Source: Chloroflexota bacterium (GTDB lineage: Bacteria; Chloroflexota; Anaerolineae; Aggregatilineales; Phototrophicaceae). From it: DNA of 64,000 nucleotides. The DNA is taken from NCBI GenBank assembly GCA_011523735.1, contig WTGB01000128.1, positions 1 to 64,000 on the forward strand. Direction: 5' to 3'. Of this stretch, positions 30,484-39,719 are shown in pieces (within the stretch, counting starts at the first letter, position 1; each line of letters starts with the position of its first letter). Below the pieces are notes generated by a model. The model was not told the origin of the DNA, searched no databases, and saw only the letters and a program-made list of their open reading frames with translations. Position numbers and translations under genes: made by a program.

Positions 30484-31179
30484 GTGGACAATGATTTGAT
30501 GAGAGAGAGTCTCGCCGAGTTGATCGGCACCTTCGTTCTGGTATTTGTTGGGGCAGCGGCAGTTTTGGTAGCGCCGATTTTCGGCGTGGTCGTGCCTGCC
30601 CTTGCACACGGCTTGATACTTTGCGCTTTGATCTATACCTACGGGCACATCTCGGGCGCGCAAGTCAACCCGGCGGTCACGCTGGCTCTGACCGTAGGCG
30701 GCAAGCAGGACGCGACCAAGTCCGCCTATTTCATCGTGGCGCAATTCATCGGTGGCATCATCGCTGCCCTGGTGCTCGTGTCGGTCTTCCCGCAGGATAA
30801 TGCCGGCGTTGCCGCTTTCCTGGATGGCAATGCCTACAATTTTGGCCAGACCACCGGCTTCCTCACAGAGGATTCTGTGTGGACCGCAGCCGTCTATGAA
30901 GCGATCCTGACCTTTTTCCTGGTCAGCGCGGTCTTCCAGGCAGCCGCTTTTGGACAAGCTGGCAAGCTGGCCGGCGTCGCCATTGGCTTTACGCTGGCTG
31001 CCAGCATCTTTGCTGGCGGTCCCGCAACCGGCGCCTCCCTGAATCCATCGCGGACGCTTGGTCCCGCCCTCGTCGCCGGGGATACGTCATATCTAATACC
31101 TTACCTGATCGGCATATTCGGCGGCGGCATTATTGGCGGCTTGGTACAGGGCTACGTACTGAATCCGGCGGATGAGTAG
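30484..31179 (+). CDS. Aquaporin / MIP family channel
   Basis: Six-helix channel protein for water or small neutral solutes such as glycerol. The first half-helix has HISGAQVNPAVTLA (standard NPA). The second reads TGASLNPSRTLGPALV, an NPS variant with the selectivity-filter Arg retained. I start at GTG 30484 (231 residues) because GGAGAG lies seven bases before it; an ATG at 30469 would add five residues with no ribosome site. The short loops suggest an aquaporin-like rather than glycerol-facilitator type. Single gene, ended by a hairpin shared with convergent aspS. Confidence 0.9.
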   Translation: MDNDLMRESLAELIGTFVLVFVGAAAVLVAPIFGVVVPALAHGLILCALIYTYGHISGAQVNPAVTLALTVGGKQDATKSAYFIVAQFIGGIIAALVLVSVFPQDNAGVAAFLDGNAYNFGQTTGFLTEDSVWTAAVYEAILTFFLVSAVFQAAAFGQAGKLAGVAIGFTLAASIFAGGPATGASLNPSRTLGPALVAGDTSYLIPYLIGIFGGGIIGGLVQGYVLNPADE

Positions 31180-31191
31180 ATAAATCTAAAT

Positions 31192-31210
31192 AGGGGCATG
31201 CAATGCCCCT
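31192..31210. terminator. Bidirectional terminator between aquaporin and aspS
   Basis: AGGGGCA-TGCAA-TGCCCCT, a perfect 7-bp stem between two convergent stops. On the minus strand it is followed by ATTTAGATTT. Confidence 0.6.
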
Positions 31211-31237
31211 GCTTCATTCATGCGCGTTCGCGCTGAG

Positions 31238-33046
31238 CTAGGGCGCAATCTCCTCTTCCGGCAGGTCAAGTTGGACATGCAACTCGCGTAGCTGCTCCGC
31301 CTCGGCCGGCGAAGGCGCATGCGCCATGATATCCATGCCACCCTGCGTCTTGGGAAAGGCGATCACTTCACGAATGTTGGGCGCGCCAGCCAGCAGCATC
31401 GCCAGCCGGTCTATGCCCCAAGCCATGCCGCCATGGGGCGGGGCGCCATATTCGAAAGCTTCCAGCATGTGACCAAATTCAGCCATGGCTTTTTCCATGC
31501 TCTGCCCGATGAGCGGGAAGATTTTCTCCTGTATCGCGCGGTCATGGATGCGGATGCTGCCACCTCCGACCTCGTAGCCATTGCAAACCAGGTCATATTG
31601 TGAGCCGCGCGCCGCGCCAGGGTCGCTATCCAGCAAATGCAAGTCCTCTGGTAACGGCATGGTGAACATGTGCTGCGAAGGATCCCAGCGGTCGTTCTCC
31701 TCGTCGCGGATGAATTCGGGGAAATCGTAAATCCAGCAGAATGCCAGCAGATCATCATCAAGGTCCAGCTCCGCCTTGAAGTGATTGCGCAGCGCATCCG
31801 TCACGGCATAGACGATCTCGTCCCTATCCGACATGAACAGCAGTAAATCGCCGCCTTCAGCCGCCATCGCCTCCAGCAAGTCCAGTTTGAGTTCCACGCT
31901 GAAGAATTTGCCGATGGGTCCGCGGAGTTCGCCTTCCGGATCGGTCGGCACTGTGATATAAGCCAGACCCTTTGCGCCAGCTCGCCGCGCCATATTCTCG
32001 AGGTCCCGCGCGACCTTGCGCAATTGTGTACCGCTCAAAGCGCCAGCTACCCCCGGCACACGCATGCACTTGACTTTCTTGCCCGCCTTGACGTTTTCTA
32101 CAAAAACCGGAAAAGCGCAGCGTCCGGCGATATGGCTGATATCGATCGCGCGCAAGTCAAAGCGGATATCGGGACGATCGGTGCCGTATTGTTCGAATGC
32201 GTCTTGATAAGAAATGCGTGGAAAAGGTTCAGCGATCAAGCGCTTATCCGGCGTGATCTCTTTGACAATCGCAGTCGCAAGCTTTTCCATCAGTTGCATC
32301 ACATCTTCGCGCTCGACGAAACTCATCTCAAGGTCCAGCTGCGTAAATTCCGGCTGCCGATCGCCCCGCAGATCCTCATCGCGGAAGCAGCGCGCGATCT
32401 GAAAATAGCGCTCGAACCCGCCGACCATGAGCAATTGCTTGAGTTGCTGCGGCGACTGCGGCAAAGCATAAAACATGCCCGGTTGCAAGCGGCTCGGCAC
32501 GAGGAAATCACGCGCGCCTTCCGGCGTGGTTTTGAAGAGAATAGGCGTTTCAATCTCGACAAAGTCTTCCACATCGAGAAAATCACGGATGAACTTTACC
32601 GTCTTGTGCCGCAGCAGGATATTCTCCTGCATCGGCTCGCGGCGCAGGTCCAGGTAACGATGCCGCATGCGCAGCGCCTCATCGACATTGCCTTCGTCTT
32701 TGTTTATGTAGAATGGCGGTGTCCGAGACCGATTGAGAATCACGATATCGTCGGCGACAATGTCAATTTCACCGGTCGCGAGTTCCGGGTTGGCAGTGCC
32801 TTCTGGCCGAATCCGCACATTGCCATGCACCTGCAACACATACTCGTTTCGGGCGCTATCAGCGACAGCGTGGGCAGCCGACGCCGCTTCCAGATCGACA
32901 ACCACCTGCGTGATGCCCCAGCGATCGCGCAGGTCGATGAAGATCAAGCCGCCTTGATCGCGTCGCCGGTTCACCCAACCCGCCAGAGTGACCGGTATGC
33001 CGGCGTCTTTCTCCCGCAACTCGCCACAGGTATGCGTCTTCATCAT
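31238..33046 (-). CDS. aspS: Aspartyl-tRNA synthetase
   Basis: Class II synthetase charging tRNA-Asp. The bacterial 602-residue form is shown by the anticodon-binding OB domain (AGWVNRRRDQGGLIFIDLRDRWG), motif 2 (RYFQIARCFRDEDLRGDRQPEFTQLD), the bacterial GAD insertion (about residues 300-420), and motif 3 (GGMAWGIDRLAML). Whether it is discriminating or also charges tRNA-Asn was not determined; no gatCAB is in the window. The cognate tRNA-Asp gene is at 41081-41153. Start at the first of two adjacent ATG codons. Confidence 0.97.
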   Translation of the reverse strand: MMKTHTCGELREKDAGIPVTLAGWVNRRRDQGGLIFIDLRDRWGITQVVVDLEAASAAHAVADSARNEYVLQVHGNVRIRPEGTANPELATGEIDIVADDIVILNRSRTPPFYINKDEGNVDEALRMRHRYLDLRREPMQENILLRHKTVKFIRDFLDVEDFVEIETPILFKTTPEGARDFLVPSRLQPGMFYALPQSPQQLKQLLMVGGFERYFQIARCFRDEDLRGDRQPEFTQLDLEMSFVEREDVMQLMEKLATAIVKEITPDKRLIAEPFPRISYQDAFEQYGTDRPDIRFDLRAIDISHIAGRCAFPVFVENVKAGKKVKCMRVPGVAGALSGTQLRKVARDLENMARRAGAKGLAYITVPTDPEGELRGPIGKFFSVELKLDLLEAMAAEGGDLLLFMSDRDEIVYAVTDALRNHFKAELDLDDDLLAFCWIYDFPEFIRDEENDRWDPSQHMFTMPLPEDLHLLDSDPGAARGSQYDLVCNGYEVGGGSIRIHDRAIQEKIFPLIGQSMEKAMAEFGHMLEAFEYGAPPHGGMAWGIDRLAMLLAGAPNIREVIAFPKTQGGMDIMAHAPSPAEAEQLRELHVQLDLPEEEIAP

Positions 33047-33177
33047 AGCGCTGTTTCTCCCGCTTCGACTCTTATCCGTATATGGTCGCTATCTGGCTGT
33101 ATCAGCGGCATAGCTTATCACGACCGCCAAGGCAAATGTATGGTCATTCTGCGCCTGACCGCGCCCGGCCGCTGCAC

Positions 33178-33206
33178 TTTACAGCATTTGACAACTTGAC
33201 TAAACT
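33178..33206 (+). promoter_or_regulatory. Promoter placing the transcript start at the ATG of the small membrane protein
   Basis: TTTACA (33178-33183), 17 bases, TAAACT (33201-33206). A start seven bases on would fall at about 33213-33214, the start codon itself, implying a leaderless mRNA. Confidence 0.5.
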
Positions 33207-33213
33207 CTCCCTC

Positions 33214-33429
33214 ATGAACGGCGATCACCAAGGCATTACGAAACGCCAGCTCGGTACTGGCTTAGCGATTTTTGGCATTATCGGCTTTCTCGGCATCATG
33301 TCCATTGACCTCATTGACATCGGCCGACAAGGCGGCATCGGACCGGCACAATCGCTCGCTCTGCTGCTGATGGTCGCGGTGACGCTCATCGGGCTTTCGC
33401 TGATTCCCCTTGGCAATGCGCCCGCATGA
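33214..33429 (+). CDS. Small two-helix membrane protein
   Basis: 71 residues from the ATG at 33214. An in-frame extension to 33082 encodes a basic, Pro-rich stretch unlike the rest, and lies upstream of the promoter. Two hydrophobic segments at about residues 14-34 and 46-66 are joined by a short polar loop (DIGRQGGIGPAQ). I recognise no family. The stop overlaps the next gene's ATG (33426-33429), so it is co-translated with the glycosyltransferase-like protein and may support it. Confidence 0.65.
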   Translation: MNGDHQGITKRQLGTGLAIFGIIGFLGIMSIDLIDIGRQGGIGPAQSLALLLMVAVTLIGLSLIPLGNAPA

Positions 33430-35000
33430 AGGCCAAGCTTAGCCGCCCGCGCCAGATTCTTATGCTCGCGGCGACCGCCGCGTTGCTGTTTTCGTTCTTC
33501 GTATACTGTCTCTACGCCGCCAACCTGATCGCCTTCCCCTACGATTATGATCAGGGCGAGGGCTTCGAAGTTCACGACACGGTCCTCTTCAGCCGCGGCG
33601 AACTGCCCTACCGCGATACGGAAGTCTTTCCCTTTTACGCCAGCAATTATCCACCGCTTTTCCATGTCATGGCGGCGCCCTTCGTCTGGTTTTTCGGTCC
33701 AGCCTATTGGTACGGCCGGCTGCTTGGCTTCCTAGGCTCCCTGTTGAGCGCTGCCGCCATAAGCTATGCTGTTTACCGTGATGGAAAGCGCCAACGCTGG
33801 ATCGCCCTGCTATCTGGACTGGCTTTCCTTTGTTCCAACTTTGTCTATCACATCGGTCCTCTCTACCGTCAACACATGATGATGGTCACTTTCGAGACCC
33901 TTGCCCTGGTGCTGCTCGCGAGCGCCTTCCCGCGGCGTGACCGCCGTAGCATAGCCATAGCCCTGCTGCTGCTGATTTGCGCCGGCTATACGAAACAGTT
34001 GGCAGCGATCAGCGCGCTCGCCGCCATCTTCTGGATGTTCCTGCGCGCTCCTAGACGCGCTCTTGCCTGGACCAGCGCTTTTATCATTGCAGGCGGAACC
34101 ATCTTCATTGGCCTCAACATCGTGTCTGCCGGTCAATGGTGGCTGCAAGCGGTAGTCGCCAATGTGAATGATTTCATCCCCGATCAAGCTTTCGGTCTCT
34201 ATACACTGTGGTTCAAACTGCACGGCTTTCTTCTGATTCCCGCAATTATTCTGCTGGTTTATGAGACCTATGTCGACCGTCTTTCGCTGTACAGCATCTG
34301 GTTCGTAGCGACGGCCCTGCTCGGAGGAATCGCATCCGGTACCTGGGGCGCGGGGGACAGCTACTTCGTCACTTCGATCGCGGCCATGTGCATCCTCAGC
34401 GGCAACTTATTCTCGCGCATCGTCACTCAAAATCTGCTCCTGCCAAGCATCTTGCCCATGGCGAAGGTCAGCGCGGCCGCCGCCATTCTCATTCCCTTGC
34501 TTTACTTGGGTTATGCCCGCGCCACGCTCAAGATGCCCACTGATGGGGGCTTCCAGCCAATCGCGGACTTGCTAGCCGTCGAGGCAAACATCCGCGAGAA
34601 CTTCTATGACTCCGCCACATTCGATGTCGGCGGCTATGCGCATATCGGCTATTTTCTGAGTCCAGAGGACCATGCGGCCGGTGGCGCCATCGTCGACTTG
34701 ATCCGTGCAACGGACAAATCTGTATTGAGTGAAGAAGCCGGCTTCACAATGGCGGCTGGACGTGATGTAGTGACGAATCCCACACAACTGCGCAATCTCC
34801 ATCTCGCCGGTCAGTTCCAAGGCGAGCAGCTGATCGAGATGATTGAGCAGCAGGAATTTGGCTTAGTGATACTGCGCGCGCTTTTTTATCCGCCCCCTGT
34901 CCTCGAAGCGATAGACCAGTTCTACGAGCATCGCGAGTCGGTGCACATGAACGGCTTTGACTACTTGATCCTCTATCCCAAGAACCTTAACGGCGACTAA
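33426..35000 (+). CDS. GT-C type membrane glycosyltransferase-like protein
   Basis: The 524-residue polytopic protein has about ten hydrophobic segments, and in the first outer loop an acidic motif YDYDQGEGFEV and GELPYRDTEVFPFYASNYPPL. The pattern of an acidic DxD/E-like pair followed by G-PY-D and YPPL is typical of the PMT/ArnT/GT39-GT83 superfamily, which uses polyprenyl-phosphate sugars on the outer face of the membrane. A C-terminal soluble part (about 370-524) follows. Donor and acceptor cannot be told. Coupled to the small membrane protein upstream; the HDAC-like gene starts 10 bases later. Confidence 0.75.
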   Translation: MKAKLSRPRQILMLAATAALLFSFFVYCLYAANLIAFPYDYDQGEGFEVHDTVLFSRGELPYRDTEVFPFYASNYPPLFHVMAAPFVWFFGPAYWYGRLLGFLGSLLSAAAISYAVYRDGKRQRWIALLSGLAFLCSNFVYHIGPLYRQHMMMVTFETLALVLLASAFPRRDRRSIAIALLLLICAGYTKQLAAISALAAIFWMFLRAPRRALAWTSAFIIAGGTIFIGLNIVSAGQWWLQAVVANVNDFIPDQAFGLYTLWFKLHGFLLIPAIILLVYETYVDRLSLYSIWFVATALLGGIASGTWGAGDSYFVTSIAAMCILSGNLFSRIVTQNLLLPSILPMAKVSAAAAILIPLLYLGYARATLKMPTDGGFQPIADLLAVEANIRENFYDSATFDVGGYAHIGYFLSPEDHAAGGAIVDLIRATDKSVLSEEAGFTMAAGRDVVTNPTQLRNLHLAGQFQGEQLIEMIEQQEFGLVILRALFYPPPVLEAIDQFYEHRESVHMNGFDYLILYPKNLNGD

Positions 35001-35010
35001 GGAGCGCGTT

Positions 35011-36045
35011 GTGACTACCGCATATCTTACGCATTCCCGCTTCATTGACCACGACTTCCCCCAGCACCCGGAACACGCAGGCCGCATCCAAGCGGTCTGG
35101 GAGCAGTTGGGTGCGCAGGACCTGGCTGACCAACTGCTGTACATTGAGCCATCCCAGGCAACAGATGAGCAGATTCTTGCTGTGCACAGCAAGACCCACC
35201 TCGAGCGCTTGACAGAAATCTCGCATCAGGAACGGATAGTGCGCATCGACGCGGATACCTATGCCTTGCCCGTCTCGCTCGAAATCGCCCGATTGGCAGC
35301 AGGCGCAGTCACCGGCGCTGTTGATCTGATCGCTGCTGGCAGCGCTGACAATGCTCTGGCAATCGTAAGACCACCGGGCCACCACGCCACAAAAGATTGG
35401 CAGATGGGTTTCTGTCTGCTCAACAACATCGCCGTCGCCGCGCGCCACGCCCAGGCGCAGCACAAATATGAGAAGGTGCTGATCATCGACTACGATGTCC
35501 ATCATGGCAACGGCACACAAGACATCTTCTACGCCGACCCGTCTGTCATGTTCATCTCAATCCATCAAAGTCCGCTTTATCCGGGCAGCGGCGCATTCAA
35601 TGAGACCGGCGAAGGCGCCGGCAGGGGCTACACGATCAACGTTCCGATTCCGGGCGGACATGGCGACGCCTCATACGAACGTATCTTTGCCGATGTACTA
35701 GGACCCGCGGCCATGAAGTTCGCGCCCGATCTGATGCTCATCTCGGCTGGTTTCGACGCGCATTGGGTGGATCCCCTGGCGAGCATGCAACTCAGCCTCG
35801 CTGGCTATGATCAACTGGCACGCGAATGCCTGCGTATGGCGGAACAGCTATGCGGCGGAAGCATTGTCTTTGTCATGGAAGGCGGCTACGATCTCAAGGC
35901 TTTATCTCACGGCTGGTGCAATATCGCGCGCGCCCTACTTGGTATTGAAGCCCTAAGCGATCCCTATGGCCCTGCCTCAAATTCGGCCCAACGCGCTGAT
36001 CTGTATCCGATAATCGAACACGCGCGCCGCATACACAAGCTCTAG
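35011..36045 (+). CDS. Histone-deacetylase family amidohydrolase
   Basis: Zinc-dependent deacetylase of the arginase/HDAC fold, 344 residues. The active-site segments are complete: [30 protein letters not shown] with metal Asp and His, [11 protein letters not shown] with the second Asp, and EGGYDLKAL. Bacterial members deacetylate acetylpolyamines, acetyl-lysine (AcuC) or other N-acetyl compounds. The spacing resembles the HDAC class II/acetoin-type proteins, but the substrate is not predictable. The start is GTG 35011, seven bases after AAGGAG. The stop overlaps the uvrB stop region by four bases. Confidence 0.9.
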   Translation: MTTAYLTHSRFIDHDFPQHPEHAGRIQAVWEQLGAQDLADQLLYIEPSQATDEQILAVHSKTHLERLTEISHQERIVRIDADTYALPVSLEIARLAAGAVTGAVDLIAAGSADNALAIVRPPGHHATKDWQMGFCLLNNIAVAARHAQAQHKYEKVLIIDYDVHHGNGTQDIFYADPSVMFISIHQSPLYPGSGAFNETGEGAGRGYTINVPIPGGHGDASYERIFADVLGPAAMKFAPDLMLISAGFDAHWVDPLASMQLSLAGYDQLARECLRMAEQLCGGSIVFVMEGGYDLKALSHGWCNIARALLGIEALSDPYGPASNSAQRADLYPIIEHARRIHKL

Positions 36046-38063
36046 GTCAACATCAGGTCGCCTTCAAGCCCGTGCGATTCCATCAGCGCGCCGCGCAGGT
36101 CGAATATCTGGTCACGGAGCGCGGCCGCCTTTTCAAACTCAAGCGACTGCGCCGCCTTCTTCATCTCGGCTTCCAGTTCGTCGATCATGTGCTGCAGTTC
36201 ATCTGGCGGCAAAGTCTGCAAACCCAAATCAACCGAGACTTTCTCGTCAGCGTCCTCGCCTTCAATCGCTCGAAGCCGGTCGGTAATGTCTTGGATATCT
36301 TTGACGATCTGCTGCGGTTCAATCCCGTTGTCTCGATTGTAGGCTTCCTGCTTGGCGCGGCGTCGATTCGTTTCGTCAATCGCCGCTTGCATCGCCGGGG
36401 TGGTCTTGTCGGCGTACATGACGACCTTGCCTTCGACATGGCGCGCCGCCCGCCCGATCGTCTGGATCAGCGCTGGCTCGGAGCGCAGGAAACCGGCTTT
36501 GTCCGCGTCAAGTATCGCCACCAGCGAGACTTCCGGCAGGTCAAGCCCTTCGCGCAGCAAGTTGATGCCCACCACCACATCGTAAACGCCCATGCGCAAG
36601 TCCCGCAGAATCTCGACACGCTCAAGCGTATCGACCTCGGCGTGCAAGTACTGGCCCTTGATGCCCAACTCGTTGAGGTAGCCGGCCAGCTCTTCCGACA
36701 TACGTTGCGTCAAAGTCGTGACCAGCACCCGCTGCCCTTCGCGAACGCGCAGGGCGATCTCCTGTAGCAGGTCGTCTATCTGCCCCTCTATCGGGCGGAC
36801 ATCGACCTGCGGATCGACAATAGCAGTCGGTCGGATGATCTGCTCAACCACTTGCTCGGCTTGTTTGGCTTCGTAAGGTCCCGGCGTGGCGCTGGTATAA
36901 ACCGTCTGCCCCACCCGCTCCCAAAACTCGTTGAACTGCAGCGGTCGGTTATCCAGCGCGCTGGGCAAGCGAAAACCATAGTCGACCAGAACCTGCTTGC
37001 GCTGCCGGTCGCCATTGTACATGCCGCGGATCTGCGGCACGGTCATATGGCTCTCGTCGATGACCAGCAGATGATCCTCCGGCAGATAGTCGATCAAGGT
37101 GTAAGGCGCGCTGCCGGGCGGACGCCGGTCGAAATGCCGCGAGTAATTCTCGATGCCAGTGGTGAAGCCCACTTCGCGCAGCATCTCAATATCGTAGCGC
37201 GTTCGCTGCTCGATACGCTGCGCCTCGATCAGCTTGTCCTCGCGTTTGAAATACGCGATCTGCTCCTCCAATTCCCCCTCGATATCGTGCAGCGCTTCGC
37301 GAATATGTTCTTCATCGGTGATGTATTCGCGCGCCGGAAAGATGGTCACGAGATTGTGGACATGCACAACTTCGCCGGTCAACGGATGAAATTCGACGAT
37401 CTTCTCGATTTCATCGCCCCAGAGATAAATGCGAAAAGCCGTCTCGGAATAGCCGGGCACGATCTCAAGCGTATCCCCACGCGCGCGGAAAGTACCGCGG
37501 CGTAACTCCAAGTCATTGCGCGAATACTGGATTCGCACCAAATCCCGCAGCACGCGCTCCCGCCGCACCTCTTCGCCAACCTCTAGTTCGACCGACATCT
37601 TCTGCCAATTCACCGGATCGCCAATGCCGTAGATGCAGGATACCGAAGCCACGATCAGCACATCGCGGCGCGAGAATAGCGAAGCGGTGGCCGACAGTCG
37701 CAGACGCTCGATCTGTTCGTTGATATCGGTCGACTTCTCGATATACAGGTCATGCCGCGGCACATAGGCTTCCGGCTGGTAGTAGTCATAATAACTGACA
37801 AAATACTCGATGGCGTTATTGGGGAAAAGGCGCTTGAACTCGGCGTAGAGTTGGGCAGCCAATGTCTTGTTATGCGCCATGACCAACGTGGGACGCTGGG
37901 TCGCCTGCACGATGTTGGCGATGGTGAAAGTCTTGCCAGTGCCGGTCGCGCCCAGCAAGGTCTGATGCTGATGACCCCGCTTCAAGCCCGCCAGCAATCC
38001 CTCGATGGCGGTGGGTTGATCGCCAGTGGGCACAAAAGGTGATTCCAACTCAAACTCGGGCAC
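36042..38063 (-). CDS. uvrB: UvrABC excinuclease subunit B
   Basis: Damage-verifying helicase-like subunit of nucleotide excision repair. The 673 residues are normal. Motifs seen: Walker [13 protein letters not shown], the beta-hairpin [63 protein letters not shown], and a C-terminal UVR domain ([26 protein letters not shown]) for contact with UvrC. A LexA-type box overlaps the predicted transcription start, so it is probably SOS-induced. Convergent with the HDAC gene. Confidence 0.97.
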   Translation of the reverse strand: MPEFELESPFVPTGDQPTAIEGLLAGLKRGHQHQTLLGATGTGKTFTIANIVQATQRPTLVMAHNKTLAAQLYAEFKRLFPNNAIEYFVSYYDYYQPEAYVPRHDLYIEKSTDINEQIERLRLSATASLFSRRDVLIVASVSCIYGIGDPVNWQKMSVELEVGEEVRRERVLRDLVRIQYSRNDLELRRGTFRARGDTLEIVPGYSETAFRIYLWGDEIEKIVEFHPLTGEVVHVHNLVTIFPAREYITDEEHIREALHDIEGELEEQIAYFKREDKLIEAQRIEQRTRYDIEMLREVGFTTGIENYSRHFDRRPPGSAPYTLIDYLPEDHLLVIDESHMTVPQIRGMYNGDRQRKQVLVDYGFRLPSALDNRPLQFNEFWERVGQTVYTSATPGPYEAKQAEQVVEQIIRPTAIVDPQVDVRPIEGQIDDLLQEIALRVREGQRVLVTTLTQRMSEELAGYLNELGIKGQYLHAEVDTLERVEILRDLRMGVYDVVVGINLLREGLDLPEVSLVAILDADKAGFLRSEPALIQTIGRAARHVEGKVVMYADKTTPAMQAAIDETNRRRAKQEAYNRDNGIEPQQIVKDIQDITDRLRAIEGEDADEKVSVDLGLQTLPPDELQHMIDELEAEMKKAAQSLEFEKAAALRDQIFDLRGALMESHGLEGDLMLT

Positions 38064-38082
38064 AGCGCTGCCTCAGAACTAG

Positions 38083-38137
38083 CGAACAGGTGTTCGTAAG
38101 CGGCATGATTATAGCCTTTCGTCGCCACAGTCCGCAA
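38083..38137 (-). promoter_or_regulatory. uvrB promoter with SOS (LexA/DinR) box
   Basis: The perfect 14-base palindromic-type site CGAAC-ACCT-GTTCG lies at 38096-38083 (minus strand), 20 bases before the uvrB ATG. A TATAAT lies at 38113-38108 and a weak TTGCGG at 38137-38132, so the box covers the start of transcription. It matches the Gram-positive CGAAC-N4-GTTCG consensus. Confidence 0.82.
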
Positions 38138-38230
38138 GGTGAGATTTAGCCATCAAACGACGAATCTCGCTGATTGCCAGGCTCGCGGTTGACAGCTTCA
38201 AATCCAACTGTTATTATCACTACATTACAA

Positions 38231-38302
<72 letters not shown>

Positions 38303-38306
38303 TCGA

Positions 38307-38380
38307 GCTGATGTAGCTCAGCTGGTTAGAGCGCGCGACTCATAATCGCGAGGTCGGAAGTTCAAATCTTCCCATCAGCA
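38307..38380 (+). tRNA. Elongator tRNA-Met (CAT)
   Basis: Acceptor GCTGATG pairs with CATCAGC, discriminator A. The anticodon arm is CGCGA-CTCATAA-TCGCG. It has a full 1-72 pair and so is not an initiator. Most similar in layout to elongator tRNA-Met; a lysidine-modified tRNA-Ile (CAT) cannot be excluded by sequence alone. It lies four bases after tRNA-fMet. Confidence 0.88.
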
Positions 38381-38388
38381 CTGATTGG

Positions 38389-38410
38389 GACCCGAGCCAG
38401 GGTCTTTTTT
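38389..38410 (+). terminator. Terminator of the tRNA-Met pair
   Basis: GACCC-GAGCCA-GGGTC followed by six T. A perfect short stem eight bases after the elongator tRNA. Confidence 0.8.
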
Positions 38411-38429
38411 GATTTACTAATGAAACGAA

Positions 38430-38458
38430 TTGACCACGTAAAACGTATGTGCTAGTAT
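38430..38458 (+). promoter_or_regulatory. Promoter candidate for the two-gene cassette
   Basis: TTGACC (38430-38435), 17 bases, TAGTAT (38453-38458), between the tRNA terminator and the cassette. A second weak TTGACA lies at 38467. Confidence 0.5.
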
Positions 38459-38517
38459 AGATACAGTTGACAGCATTTTGAGTTCGGTCGATTAGTTCAT
38501 GTACGGGAGGAGATGAA

Positions 38518-38937
38518 ATGAAAAGGACCGACTTGCTCTTGAAGATCATAGCGGCTGCCAATGGCGAGCCGCTTACGCCCGCGCAACTGCAGAAGGTTGC
38601 CTTTTACGTCGGAATGAATTTCGCTTCCGAACTACAAGATTACTATGAATTCAAAAAGTACGACTATGGACCTTTTTGTGTTGATGTATATCGCGATGCG
38701 GAAAGGCTTGAGCGGGAAGGAAAAGTCACGATTTCAATTCATCCACGCGGCGGCTGGCGACAATATTCCGCAACATTGGCAGGGATGCGCGCTGAAGCAG
38801 AGGATATTCCGGACGAAGTTTCGACCTATATTGTCGAAAAAGTAAGGTGGGCAAGAGCAATTAGCTTCCCTGAGTTGGTAAGAGCAGTGTACCAGGAGTT
38901 TCCGCAGTTTCGTGAGAACAGTGTGTTTAGCGGCTAA
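38518..38937 (+). CDS. Small Panacea/SocA-like protein next to a proteasome-like hydrolase
   Basis: 139 residues, no signal or membrane segment. The N-terminal half has TPAQLQKVAFYVGM, then FKKYDYGPFCVDVYRDAERLEREGKV. The LQK-hydrophobic-Y segment followed by an aromatic-YGPF motif and a helical Leu/Glu stretch is the layout of Panacea (SocA/DUF4065-type) domains, found in antitoxins and proteolysis adaptors. I base this on motifs only; it could be another winged-helix-like family. The ATG follows GGGAGGAG at five bases. It is AT-richer than flanking genes and precedes the Ntn-hydrolase by six bases, so the two are probably one functional unit. Confidence 0.55.
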   Translation: MKRTDLLLKIIAAANGEPLTPAQLQKVAFYVGMNFASELQDYYEFKKYDYGPFCVDVYRDAERLEREGKVTISIHPRGGWRQYSATLAGMRAEAEDIPDEVSTYIVEKVRWARAISFPELVRAVYQEFPQFRENSVFSG

Positions 38938-38943
38938 CTTAAT

Positions 38944-39711
38944 ATGACCCTCATCATCGGAGTAAAATGTCAGGATGGCATTGTCATTGGTGCAGACAGT
39001 TTAACTACTTACGGGTCAAAAATCGAACAGGAGGTAAGTGACAAGATCCAGTTCATTGCGCCTGATGCGGTAATCGCCAATGCCGGAGCAGTGGGCCTCA
39101 GCCAACTGATTAACGACGAACTGCGCAAATGCTGGGACAATGTCCGTATGAAACAAGATGCCAACAATGCAAAAAATGAAATTTCGAGGATCATGTGGTC
39201 GCAGATTTCGGCCGCAATGGAACGAGCGGACGAAGCACACAAACGACTTGGAGAACGTGTACTTGACAGTGTGCGCTGCCATTCTCTCGTGGCTCTTCCG
39301 GTTGACAATTCGCATTTACTCCTCTTTTATGACGAAAGCGCACAGCCCACCGAGATTACATTCGAGTCAACCTTCTTTTCAATTGGAAGCGGAAGTCTGC
39401 AGGCCGATCCATTCCTAGCGTTCATCAAACGCATTCTCTGGAGAAATAGTGCTCCTAATAACATGGCCGAAGGTATCTTCAGTGTACTTTGGACTCTTGA
39501 GCATGTTAGTAGAGTAAATGCAGGACTTGGTGTTGGCGGCCGATCTAATGTTTTCGTATTGAAAACACTTGACAATGTGTGGACGGCTGAAAAACTAAGC
39601 AAGCATGACCTAGACGAACAACTAATTGCTATTCCTGTTGCCGAAAACTATATGGGTGAATTTCGCCACTATTTCAGCCCAGATTGGAACGTGGGCGGCA
39701 TCAAGCAGTAG
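38944..39711 (+). CDS. Proteasome-beta-like Ntn hydrolase
   Basis: A 255-residue protein of the proteasome/HslV fold. After removal of Met the chain starts with Thr. Numbering that Thr as 1, Asp17 (GADS), Lys33 (SDKIQFI) and Gly47 (ANAGAV) fall exactly where the 20S beta subunit has them, and SIGSGSLQAD matches the SGS segment. The preceding gene's stop is in frame three codons upstream with no start between, so no propeptide is possible. There is no transglutaminase, ATP-grasp or alpha-E neighbour as in Anbu loci, and no HslU or ATPase. A hand count at 39541-39600 gives 23 G/C of 60, against 37 of 60 at 40201-40260. Confidence 0.82.
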   Translation: MTLIIGVKCQDGIVIGADSLTTYGSKIEQEVSDKIQFIAPDAVIANAGAVGLSQLINDELRKCWDNVRMKQDANNAKNEISRIMWSQISAAMERADEAHKRLGERVLDSVRCHSLVALPVDNSHLLLFYDESAQPTEITFESTFFSIGSGSLQADPFLAFIKRILWRNSAPNNMAEGIFSVLWTLEHVSRVNAGLGVGGRSNVFVLKTLDNVWTAEKLSKHDLDEQLIAIPVAENYMGEFRHYFSPDWNVGGIKQ

Positions 39712-39719
39712 ATGCCAAC

